From Luteococcus sanguinis (GTDB lineage Bacteria > Actinomycetota > Actinomycetes > Propionibacteriales > Propionibacteriaceae), in NCBI RefSeq assembly GCF_039527675.1, contig NZ_BAAAKI010000006.1, positions 1 to 63,822 of the forward strand: a stretch of DNA of 63,822 nucleotides, given 5' to 3'. The notes under the pieces are model-generated. The model worked only from the letters and a program-made list of their open reading frames with translations. It had not been told where the DNA came from and searched no databases. A program made the position numbers and the translations under genes. This document shows positions 33,390 to 40,586 of this stretch, piece after piece (the stretch's first letter is position 1; every line of letters begins with the position of its first letter).

Positions 33390-33788
33390 ATGATCAACCC
33401 CATCCGCATCGCCGCCCGCGGCCTGCTCGCGTCCGTCTTCATCGGCGGCGGGCTCAACCAGCTCAAGGCGCCGGCCGCGATCGCCCCCGCCGTGGAGGCC
33501 GCCGAGCAGCAGTACGGCATCAGCCTGCCCATCGCGGCCAAGGATCTGGTCACCTTCAACGGCGCCGCCATGGTCGCCGGAGGCGCAGCACTCGCGTTGG
33601 GCATCAAGCCCCGCACCGTCGCCACCGGACTGGTCGCCTCACTGGTTCCGACGACCATCGTCGGCCACCCCTTCTGGGCGATCGAAGACCCGCACCAGAA
33701 GTTCGAGCAGCAGAACAGCTTCTTCGCCAATGCCGCCATCATCGGCAGCCTGCTGCTGGTCGCCCTGAACGGTGACGGCCGCGACTGA
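33390..33788 (+). CDS. DoxX family membrane protein
   Basis: 132 residues with four hydrophobic segments: INPIRIAARGLLASVFIGGGLNQL, AKDLVTFNGAAMVAGGAALALG, RTVATGLVASLVPTTIVG, and FFANAAIIGSLLLVALNG, with the family FWAIEDPHQKFEQQNSFF loop. DoxX-like proteins are small quinone-linked or sulfhydryl-related membrane proteins; the precise role is not known here. ATG 33390 follows AAGGAG. Confidence 0.83.
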   Translation: MINPIRIAARGLLASVFIGGGLNQLKAPAAIAPAVEAAEQQYGISLPIAAKDLVTFNGAAMVAGGAALALGIKPRTVATGLVASLVPTTIVGHPFWAIEDPHQKFEQQNSFFANAAIIGSLLLVALNGDGRD

Positions 33789-33802
33789 TGTTGATCGGGG
33801 TC

Positions 33803-33846
33803 GGTGGGTGAATGCGGGTATCGCTGACAGCGCCCGTATTCACCCA
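33803..33846. terminator. bidirectional terminator-like hairpin
   Basis: GTGGGTGAATGCGGG (33803-33817) pairs with CCCGTATTCACCCAC (33832-33846), 15 bp with one G-U pair. An inner CGCTG/CAGCG pair lies in the loop. It stands between the convergent DoxX and copper oxidase genes. There is no T-run, so it may be a Rho-dependent or T-less actinobacterial terminator. Confidence 0.75.
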
Positions 33847-33862
33847 CTGATTCGTTCCGGGC

Positions 33863-36598
33863 TCAGGTGACCTTGATCAGGCCGCGGGCGCCTCGCTCCA
33901 TCTCCACGAAGGAGTGGTTGACGAAGGTGTAGGTGCCAGCCTCCTCGAAGACCATCTCCACGAACCCGCCCTGAGCCGCGGAGAGGTCGAGCGCCTGCGC
34001 GCCCCCGCCCTCGGCATTGCCCGGGCGCAACAGGTAGGCACCCTCCTTGAAGACGGTGTCGAACTGCGTCCCCACGACGTGGAACGACACCCCACGCGAG
34101 GGCCCCGCGCACAGCACCCAGATGCGCACCCGCTCACCCACCTTCGCGGTGAGCGGCGCGAAGACGTACTGGTTCGCGTGCCCATTCCAGGCCGCCAGGT
34201 CAGGTCGTTCGTCCGCGATCTTGGACGCGTCGAGCTCCTCGCCGTGGTGGCCGAGGTAGAGCTCCTGCTGGACGAGGACGTACTCCCGTGCGGCCCGAGC
34301 GATGCCCTTGGGCGGAACCACCACCGCGCCGTACATGCCGGCCGCGATGTGGGAGCTCATCGGCATCGTGGAGCAGTGGTAGAGCCAGATGCCGGCCCGA
34401 TTGACGCGGAATCGGTAGTCCAGGCTCTCGCCCGGCTTGATGGTGCGCATGTTCTCGTCCGGTGAGACGGTGCCGGCGTGGAAGTCGATCGAGTGGCCCA
34501 TCGTCCCCTCGTTGGCCAGGTGGCAGTCGATCGTGTCGCCGATGTGCGCCCCGATCACCGGACCCATCACGCGTCCGTTGTAGGTCATCGCCACCTGGGT
34601 CCAGCCGGGGGCGACCTCCTGCACCGCCTCCTGGACCGTCAGCGTCAGCGCCTTCGTGGTGGCCGTCGCGATCTCCGGGAGCACGGCGTCCCGGGTCTGG
34701 AAGTCGTCGCCGGGGGCCTGGGTCAGGTCGACGACCACCCGGCTGGTGGCGCCGGACGATCCGCTGCCGCTGGCCGACGTGCCATCGGCCGTGACATGGA
34801 AGACCATCCCCGCGGCGCGGTGGCCGACGATCGTGCACCACCCCTCGACCGGACCAGCGATGACGCCCGCGTCGACGCTGGCGCTGGCGCCGGGAGCCAC
34901 GCGTCCGGAGGTGGCGCCGCTGTCGAGGTAGAGGTCGTGGACCATCGTCGGGTCGTCGTTGACGAGGTTGATGACCAGCCGGTCGCCGAGGGGGACGTCG
35001 ACCGTCTCCGGGTCGAAGCGCATCCCGGCAGCGTGCACGTCGACGGTGGTCGTGTCTCCGGTCGGGGTGACCTTCGTTGACGTCGTGGACGTCGTGGACG
35101 TCGTCCCGCCCGTTGTCATGCGCTGGCCGAGCTTGGCAGCACCCCAGACCGCACCGATGCCGACCGCCGCCTCCAGCAGGTCGCGTCGCCCCGGGGCAGG
35201 CTGGGTCTTCGGGGCGGGGTGGGTTTTCGGGGCGGGCTGGGTTTTCGGGGCAGGCTGGGTCTTCGGGGCGGGGTGCGCTGCCCCGGGTGTCGCAGAAGTT
35301 GCCGGCGCCGCCACCGCGTCCGTGGTGGGTGCGGCAGCGGCCGCAGCCTTGGCCTTCCGCGCGGCGACCGACGCCTTCACCATTCGCACCACCAATGGCA
35401 CGAAGGCGGCCAGGGACGCGAACGCGATCAGGGAGGTCAGGGCACGCGTCCACGAGTTGTCGGTGGCGAGATAGGTGACCAGCGCGGCATTCAGGGCCGC
35501 GACCCGCAGGGCGCCGAAGCGGTTCATCTCCGCGCAGGCAGCTCGGACGACCGAGGGACCACCACCCATCACGGTCGGCATCAGGTAGCTCATCGCGCCG
35601 AACAGCAATTGCGCGCCGAAGCCGGCGACCAGGGCGATGGTCCCGCCCTGCACGTCCGCGGCGACCAGGTCACGGGGGGTGCTGAACAGCTTCCACGCCA
35701 GCCACACCAGACCGGCCGGCAGCCAGACCAGCGCGGCGCCGATCGAGTAGGCGGGGAAGTCGCGCGGGCTCTTTCGCACCGCGCACCGCACCAGCGGGAC
35801 GTAGATGATCGCGAGCCCGGCGAGGTAGCCGATCACGGCCAGACCGGCCAGCCAGCGCAACCCGGCCAGGGCGGCGACGACGCCCACCAGCACCGAGACC
35901 AGCATCGTCCACAGGGCCCGGCGTCCCGCGACGTCCTGCTCGGGCTCCATCTTCGTCCGCAGCACGGTGGGCCACAGCGTGACCAGCGTCCCCACGGCCG
36001 TCAGACCGACGAAACCGCCGACATTGCTGAACAGGTGGGCCAGCAGCAGACGTCCCTGCCAGGGCTCGGGTTGGCTGAACGACATGAAGCCACCAAACAC
36101 GGCGCCCAGCGGGAGCAGCATCGCCGCCACGGCGTAGAAACGGACTGTCGGCGTGAACCGGGCCGGGAGCGCCGAACGCACCTGGAACAGCAGGGAGACC
36201 GCATACCAGGCCAGTGTCGACCCAACGACCGTGGCGCCCGCGACCGTGATCCAGTGCCACTCGCCGACCATGCCCGTGGCCGTCAGCGCGATGCCGAGGT
36301 TGAGCACCATGATCCGCCGCACCTGGAGCCGTCGTCCGGCCTCGTCGGCGCCATTTCGCAACAGGGCATCGGTGAAGTGTTGTCCCCACACGAGAATCGA
36401 GTTGGTCACCATCCCGAGGGTGAACATGTGGACGAGCAGCCAGCGCGACTGGGGTACCCAGCGGTGCACGAAGGCGAGGACGACCAGGCCGACCAACCAG
36501 ACAGCGACTGGGCGGGTGGCGGTGCGGTGCCAGGCGCGACGGTCCATGGGGTCGGGACGGGGGTCGGTCTCGGGCCGGGTGGACGGGGTGTTCTGCAC
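33863..36598 (-). CDS. membrane-fused copper nitrite reductase-like multicopper protein
   Basis: 911 residues from GTG 36598 (GGAGC eight bases upstream); ATG 36547 is possible but lacks a ribosome-binding site. An N-terminal domain of about ten hydrophobic helices (residues 25-380) is followed by a (PAPKTQ)n linker (about 430-455), a cupredoxin domain with H-x-D-L-Y and a WCTIVGHRAAGM copper site (about 500-610), and then a NirK/AniA-like two-cupredoxin part with type 2 copper ligands in HSIDFHAG and type 1 ligands in LYHCSTMPMSSHIAAGM. It should reduce nitrite to NO in a membrane-tethered form. No nitric oxide reductase is in view. Confidence 0.82.
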   Translation of the reverse strand: MQNTPSTRPETDPRPDPMDRRAWHRTATRPVAVWLVGLVVLAFVHRWVPQSRWLLVHMFTLGMVTNSILVWGQHFTDALLRNGADEAGRRLQVRRIMVLNLGIALTATGMVGEWHWITVAGATVVGSTLAWYAVSLLFQVRSALPARFTPTVRFYAVAAMLLPLGAVFGGFMSFSQPEPWQGRLLLAHLFSNVGGFVGLTAVGTLVTLWPTVLRTKMEPEQDVAGRRALWTMLVSVLVGVVAALAGLRWLAGLAVIGYLAGLAIIYVPLVRCAVRKSPRDFPAYSIGAALVWLPAGLVWLAWKLFSTPRDLVAADVQGGTIALVAGFGAQLLFGAMSYLMPTVMGGGPSVVRAACAEMNRFGALRVAALNAALVTYLATDNSWTRALTSLIAFASLAAFVPLVVRMVKASVAARKAKAAAAAAPTTDAVAAPATSATPGAAHPAPKTQPAPKTQPAPKTHPAPKTQPAPGRRDLLEAAVGIGAVWGAAKLGQRMTTGGTTSTTSTTSTKVTPTGDTTTVDVHAAGMRFDPETVDVPLGDRLVINLVNDDPTMVHDLYLDSGATSGRVAPGASASVDAGVIAGPVEGWCTIVGHRAAGMVFHVTADGTSASGSGSSGATSRVVVDLTQAPGDDFQTRDAVLPEIATATTKALTLTVQEAVQEVAPGWTQVAMTYNGRVMGPVIGAHIGDTIDCHLANEGTMGHSIDFHAGTVSPDENMRTIKPGESLDYRFRVNRAGIWLYHCSTMPMSSHIAAGMYGAVVVPPKGIARAAREYVLVQQELYLGHHGEELDASKIADERPDLAAWNGHANQYVFAPLTAKVGERVRIWVLCAGPSRGVSFHVVGTQFDTVFKEGAYLLRPGNAEGGGAQALDLSAAQGGFVEMVFEEAGTYTFVNHSFVEMERGARGLIKVT

Positions 36599-37098
36599 GA
36601 TGATCGCTCCGGGTTGGGAGTCCCACCCTAGACGGCCCTCCCCATTCGTCAGCAACAACTTTCCGGGCGGTAATGTTTGCCCGCGCATTTTCTCGACACT
36701 TGATAGAGGGTTAGCTTGAAGTCGGTCGATGGCTTGGGTGACCAAGTTCGGGGGAACTGCACGGGGAGAGTCCTCACGCCATCGGAAGCCAATCGAGCGC
36801 CTCACTCCGGATGGGAGGGAGGCGCTCGCTTGCTCCCGGAAACCGGTGCAGGGGCCCGTCACTGACCGTCACACCTGGCCGTCGAGGCCGTCGAAGCCCT
36901 GGCCACGCTCCTGCCAGCGGGCCTCGATCGCGTCCGGTCCAATCCGCGAGGCCCTCGATGCCGCGCCCGCACTTGGTGGAGAGCACGAACTCGTCGCGGC
37001 GGTGGCTGATTGGCCAGGCCCACCGGCACTGTTGCGCTGGACCGGCCGCGTGCGAGGCTGGCACCCCCAGTGGAACAAGCCCACGAGAGGAGCACCAC
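36599..37098. other. intergenic region upstream of the copper oxidase and DUF2277 genes
   Basis: 500 bp between two divergent genes. A low-quality minus-strand stretch ending near 36869 contains RRDEFVLSTKCGRG, an aldo/keto-reductase-like phrase, and then breaks frame, so this may be a decayed gene. A 10-bp-stem hairpin (36794-36828) lies just past the end of that remnant on its strand. No functional gene is seen. The 36640-36720 portion is A/T-richer and is the likely promoter zone for the copper oxidase. Confidence 0.55.
36794..36828 (-). terminator. hairpin past the end of a decayed minus-strand gene
   Basis: CGAGCGCCTC (36794-36803) and GAGGCGCTCG (36819-36828) form a perfect 10-bp stem with a 15-base loop. 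On the minus strand it would lie about 40 bases beyond the last stop of a fragmentary gene, as expected of a terminator, although no T-tract is present. Confidence 0.6.
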
Positions 37099-37374
37099 AT
37101 GTGCCGCAACATCAGGCCGCTGTTCAACTTCGAACCGCCGGCCACCACCGACGAGGCGGGCGCTGCCGCGCTGCAGTACGTCCGCAAGGTCTCGGGCTTC
37201 ACCAAGCCCTCGATTGCCAACCAGGTCGCCTTCGACGAGGCCGTCGAACAGGTCACCCGCGCCACCGAGAAGCTGCTGTCCTCCTTGGTCACCACGGCGC
37301 CCCCCAAGGACCGCGCCGTCGAGGCAGACAAGGCGCGCGCCCGCAACGCCGTCCGGTTCGGGCTGCCCGCATGA
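37099..37374 (+). CDS. DUF2277 family protein
   Basis: 91 residues. The start MCRNIRPLFNFEPPATTDE and the later LQYVRKVSGFTKPSIANQVAF match DUF2277, a small family of unknown function common in actinobacteria, often translationally coupled to rhodanese or DNA-methylation genes. ATG 37099 follows GAGAGGAGC. ATGA overlaps the start of the rhodanese gene. Confidence 0.87.
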   Translation: MCRNIRPLFNFEPPATTDEAGAAALQYVRKVSGFTKPSIANQVAFDEAVEQVTRATEKLLSSLVTTAPPKDRAVEADKARARNAVRFGLPA

Positions 37375-37790
37375 GTCGCCAGCCTGGGCAGCCACTGGCC
37401 CGTCCGGTGAGCGCGCTGGTCGCCACCGCGAACGAGAAGGTCACCTCGCTGGACGCCGACCAGGTGGAGGCCCTCATCGAGGATGAGAACACCTGCATCG
37501 TCGACATCCGTGACGTCCGGGAGCTGGAGCGCGACGGGACGATCCCCGGCGCCATCCACGCCCCGCGCGGGATGCTCGAGTTCTGGGTCGACCCCGAGTC
37601 GCCCTACTACCAGCCGCGTCTGGACGACGGCCGTCGGCTGGTGCTGTTCTGCGGCGGTGGCTGGCGTTCGGCCTTGTCAGCAGCTGCGCTCGTCGACATG
37701 GGGCGCGAGGACGTCGCCCACTTGGACGGTGGCTTCGGGGCCTGGCGCGATGCCGGCAAGCCCATCGCCCCCCATGAGAAGAAGCGCTGA
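37371..37790 (+). CDS. rhodanese-like domain protein
   Basis: 139 residues. A single rhodanese domain with VDIRDVRELERDGTIPGAIHAPRG, then the active-site loop FCGGGWRSA, where Cys (about residue 95) is the sulfur-carrying residue, and HLDGGFGAWRDAGKP at the end. It moves sulfane sulfur between thiols. It overlaps the DUF2277 gene by ATGA, so a joint function is likely. Confidence 0.9.
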   Translation: MSRQPGQPLARPVSALVATANEKVTSLDADQVEALIEDENTCIVDIRDVRELERDGTIPGAIHAPRGMLEFWVDPESPYYQPRLDDGRRLVLFCGGGWRSALSAAALVDMGREDVAHLDGGFGAWRDAGKPIAPHEKKR

Positions 37791-37868
37791 GCGTCCGTCC
37801 GCTTGGGCAGACGACGGCACCGCCCACCGCGATGACGCGAGGGGCGGTGCTGATTGGTTGGGGGCGAA

Positions 37869-38720
37869 TCAGACGGCGGTGATGACCTTGCCGACGAGCA
37901 GCATCACGATCACGGCGGCCAGGGCCAGACGGTAGACCACGAAGGACGTGAAGTTGTTGCTGGCCACGAACTTCAGCAGCCACGCGATCGAGGCGTAGGC
38001 GACGATGAAGCTCACGACGGTGGCGAGCAGGGTCATGCTCCAGCCGACACCCGCGGAGATCTCGGGGGCGACGGTGACCATCTCGAAGGCACCGGCGGCC
38101 AGCAGCGCGGGGATGCCCAGGTAGAAGCTCAGCTTGGTGGCGGCCAGGCGGTCGAGGCCCTTGAACAGGCCGCCGACGATCGTGGCGCCGGAGCGGGAGA
38201 CGCCGGGGACGAGCGCGAGGCACTGCACGAGGCCGAGGATCGCGCCGTCCTTCCAGGTGATCTGCTCCAGCCCGCCCTTCTCGGCGTCGGGGGTGTTGGC
38301 GGAGTGGCGGTCGCCCAGGTACATCGCGATCGACCACAGGATCAGGCCACCGACGACCACCCACAGGCTGCGGAAGGCACCGGTGATGAGGTCCTTGCCG
38401 AGGAAGCCGATCACGCCCGTGATCAGGGTGCCGACGATGACGGCCCAGCCCATGTTGTAGTCGGCCCCGCGCTTGCTGGCGTCCCGCACTCCGGCGAACC
38501 ACCCCACGACGATGCGGACGATGTCCTTCCAGAAGTACATGACCGCTGCCAGGATGGCGCCCATCTGGATGATGGCCGTGAACGCCGTCAGGCTCGGATC
38601 ATCGATCGGCTTGTTCATCAGCTTCTCGACGATGGTCAGGTGACCCGTGCTCGAGACCGGCAGGAACTCCGTGACGCCTTCGACGATGCCGAGCAGCACC
38701 GATTCCCACCAGTTGAGCAT
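37869..38720 (-). CDS. uppP: undecaprenyl-diphosphatase
   Basis: 283 residues, eight membrane helices, BacA/UppP family. The conserved GIVEGVTEFLPVSSTGHL (about residues 11-28) and the phosphatase loop ALVPGVSRSGATIVGGLF (about 161-178) are intact. It dephosphorylates undecaprenyl pyrophosphate to recycle the peptidoglycan carrier lipid and gives bacitracin tolerance. ATG 38720 with AAGGGA five bases upstream is preferred; an upstream extension (to 38765) has no family homology. It is divergent from the cobalamin riboswitch. Confidence 0.93.
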   Translation of the reverse strand: MLNWWESVLLGIVEGVTEFLPVSSTGHLTIVEKLMNKPIDDPSLTAFTAIIQMGAILAAVMYFWKDIVRIVVGWFAGVRDASKRGADYNMGWAVIVGTLITGVIGFLGKDLITGAFRSLWVVVGGLILWSIAMYLGDRHSANTPDAEKGGLEQITWKDGAILGLVQCLALVPGVSRSGATIVGGLFKGLDRLAATKLSFYLGIPALLAAGAFEMVTVAPEISAGVGWSMTLLATVVSFIVAYASIAWLLKFVASNNFTSFVVYRLALAAVIVMLLVGKVITAV

Positions 38721-38821
38721 TGCTGTCCCTTCGTCCGTCCCCGCCCCTCGGGGACAGGCACACACTAGGTTCGCGGTGATTCAGCCCTCGAACGGCTCTC
38801 AGGCACGACTCAGCGGGCGCC

Positions 38822-38960
38822 ACCCACTAGGGTGGCCTGTGCTGGCACCCACGCCAGTGCGCAGCACCCAGCGAAGCCGGTCAGAACCCGGCGCTGTCCC
38901 GCAACGGTGAAGCCCCTCCCACCAGGGAGTGGACGAGTCCGGTCGCCTGGCTGCCGCGCG
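38822..38960 (+). ncRNA. cobalamin riboswitch
   Basis: The B12 riboswitch core is clear on the plus strand: AAGCCGGTCAGAACCCGGCG (near 38874), CTGTCCCGCAACGGTGA (near 38894), and the B12 box AGTCCGGTCGCCTGGCTGCC (38936-38955). A flanking GCTGGCACC/P3-like region precedes them. A stem with CCGCCC and GGGCGG follows at 38968-38988, then AAAGGGAG and a GTG at 39030, which may be the expression platform. It faces into the 3' end of a minus-strand phosphatase gene and precedes cobD by more than 600 bp. Confidence 0.92.
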
Positions 38961-39035
38961 CCAGACCCGCCCTCGGCGCAAGGGCGGACGGTCTCTCCGT
39001 CCCTTCGCCACCGTCGCGAAAGGGAGCCAGTGCGC

Positions 39036-39590
39036 TCACAGGTTGCGCGTGATGACCTCACCGTTGGTGATGGGGCGCCACTCGACCTCGCGGTGACCGA
39101 CGTCGTCGATCACGGCCAGCAGCACGCGCAAGGCGTCCCCGTGGCTGACGAGAACGAGTTCCTCCGAACCGGAGGAATCGGCCAGCGTGCGCAGGTGGTC
39201 CAGCAGGCGCGCGCAGCGGGCATACAGCTCCTGCACCGACTCACCACCGCCCCACGCGATCTCGTTGATGTGCTGCCCCTCGGGCACCGGCTGGGCATGC
39301 AGTTCGGCGCGGGTGCGCCCCTCGAGTTCACCGAAGTGGTGCTCGCGGGCGAGTTCGGTGGTGACCGGTTCGACGCCGATCCGCTCGGCGATGATGTGGG
39401 CCGTCTGCAGGGCGCGGACCTGGTCGCTGGAGACCAGCAGCGGACGCGCGACCAGCGCCGCAACCTGTTCGGCGGCCTGCTGGGCCTGCTCCCGTCCCAG
39501 GTACGTCAACGGGATGTCCATGGTCTGGCCCTGAAGCCGCCCCTCGAGGTTCCAGACCGACTGTCCGTGACGGACCATGACCATGTGCAT
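39036..39590 (-). CDS. histidine phosphatase family protein (candidate alpha-ribazole phosphatase)
   Basis: 184 residues. The catalytic RHGQSVWNLEGRLQG (His about residue 8) and the second signature LVSHGDALRVLLA (about 150) are both present, with the acidic residue at EHHFGELEGRT. The family includes alpha-ribazole-5'-phosphate phosphatase, GpmB and other phosphoglycerate phosphatases. Its location beside the cobalamin operon favours alpha-ribazole phosphatase, but this is inference. The start ATG 39590 overlaps the GTG start of cobD on the other strand, and its last codons face the riboswitch. Confidence 0.83.
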   Translation of the reverse strand: MHMVMVRHGQSVWNLEGRLQGQTMDIPLTYLGREQAQQAAEQVAALVARPLLVSSDQVRALQTAHIIAERIGVEPVTTELAREHHFGELEGRTRAELHAQPVPEGQHINEIAWGGGESVQELYARCARLLDHLRTLADSSGSEELVLVSHGDALRVLLAVIDDVGHREVEWRPITNGEVITRNL

Positions 39591-40586
39591 GCCCTGAGCC
39601 TATGGGGGCCGCGGGGGTGGGGCCTCGCAGTCGGGTCGGCGGTGGACGCGGTGCTGGGCGACCCCCAGCAGCACCACCCCGTGGCGTGGTTCGGGAGCTG
39701 GGCCTCGGCCGTGGAGTCGCGCACCTACCGAGATTCCCGGGTCGCCGGGGTGGTGCACGTCGTGGCCTGCCTGGCGCCGGTGCTGGCGCTGGGGGCCGCG
39801 GCCGAACGCGCTGGGCGGGGACGGCCGGTGGTCGCCGCGGGAACGATGGCACTGGCGACCTGGGCCTGCGTCGGGGGGCGCAACCTCGCCGACACCGGCG
39901 TGCTGCTGGCCGACCTGACCGAGACCGACCTGCCCGCCGCCCGCGGTCGGCTGGGTTGGCTGTGCGGGCGGCTGGCGGACGACCTGGGCCCCGATGAGCT
40001 GTGCCGCGCGGGCATCGAGTCGTTGGCCGAGAACACCGCGGACGCCGTGGTCGCGAGCCTGTTCTGGGGGGCGGTGGCAGGAGTTCCTGGCGTGCTGGCG
40101 CACCGCGGCATCAACACGCTCGACGCGATGGTCGGCCACCACAACGAGCGTTACGAGAACTTTGGCTGCCTTGCGGCCCGGCTGGACGACCTGGCCTGCT
40201 GGGTGCCGGCACGACTCACGGCCGTGCTCGGCGCACTGCTCGCACCGGTCGTCGGTGGATCGGTGCGCACGACCTGGCGGGTCGTGCGGCGGGATGCGTC
40301 CAACCATCCGTCCCCCAATGGCGGCTGGTGCGAGGCCGCCTGGGCGGGCGCCCTGGGGGTGCAGCTGGGTGGGCGCAATGTCTACCCCGGCGGACGCGTG
40401 GAGGTGCGGGGACTGTTGGGGGACGGCCCCCGTCCCGGCGCGGACGACCTGCGCCGCGCAGCACGGCTCAACCGGGCGGCGCAACTGGCGGCCACGGTGC
40501 TTTTTGCCGGGGTCGGCTCGGTGGTGGGCAAGAGTGGTTCGACTGGTGGTGGCCAAGGCTCCCCAGTGATTCATGGGAGGCGCTGA
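39585..40586 (+). CDS. cobD: adenosylcobinamide-phosphate synthase CobD/CbiB
   Basis: 333 residues, four membrane helices. LGDPQQHHPVAWFGSWASAVES is the CobD/CbiB N-terminal signature; ESLAENTADAVVASLFWGAVAGVPGVLAHRGINTLDAMVGHHNERYENFG, read across residues 130-185, is the conserved core. It joins aminopropanol phosphate to adenosylcobyric acid in the corrin side-arm step. GTG 39585 gives a length close to the family; it shares bases with the divergent phosphatase start and has no ribosome-binding site. Its stop abuts cobQ directly (TGAATG). Confidence 0.88.
   Translation: MHALSLWGPRGWGLAVGSAVDAVLGDPQQHHPVAWFGSWASAVESRTYRDSRVAGVVHVVACLAPVLALGAAAERAGRGRPVVAAGTMALATWACVGGRNLADTGVLLADLTETDLPAARGRLGWLCGRLADDLGPDELCRAGIESLAENTADAVVASLFWGAVAGVPGVLAHRGINTLDAMVGHHNERYENFGCLAARLDDLACWVPARLTAVLGALLAPVVGGSVRTTWRVVRRDASNHPSPNGGWCEAAWAGALGVQLGGRNVYPGGRVEVRGLLGDGPRPGADDLRRAARLNRAAQLAATVLFAGVGSVVGKSGSTGGGQGSPVIHGRR

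Noticed and set aside
38832..40586. Continuous 584-codon plus-strand open frame from the riboswitch through cobD
   Set aside because: Only the part after 39585 has CobD similarity; the 5' part covers the riboswitch and is antisense to a clear histidine phosphatase gene. It is treated as shadow frame plus cobD.
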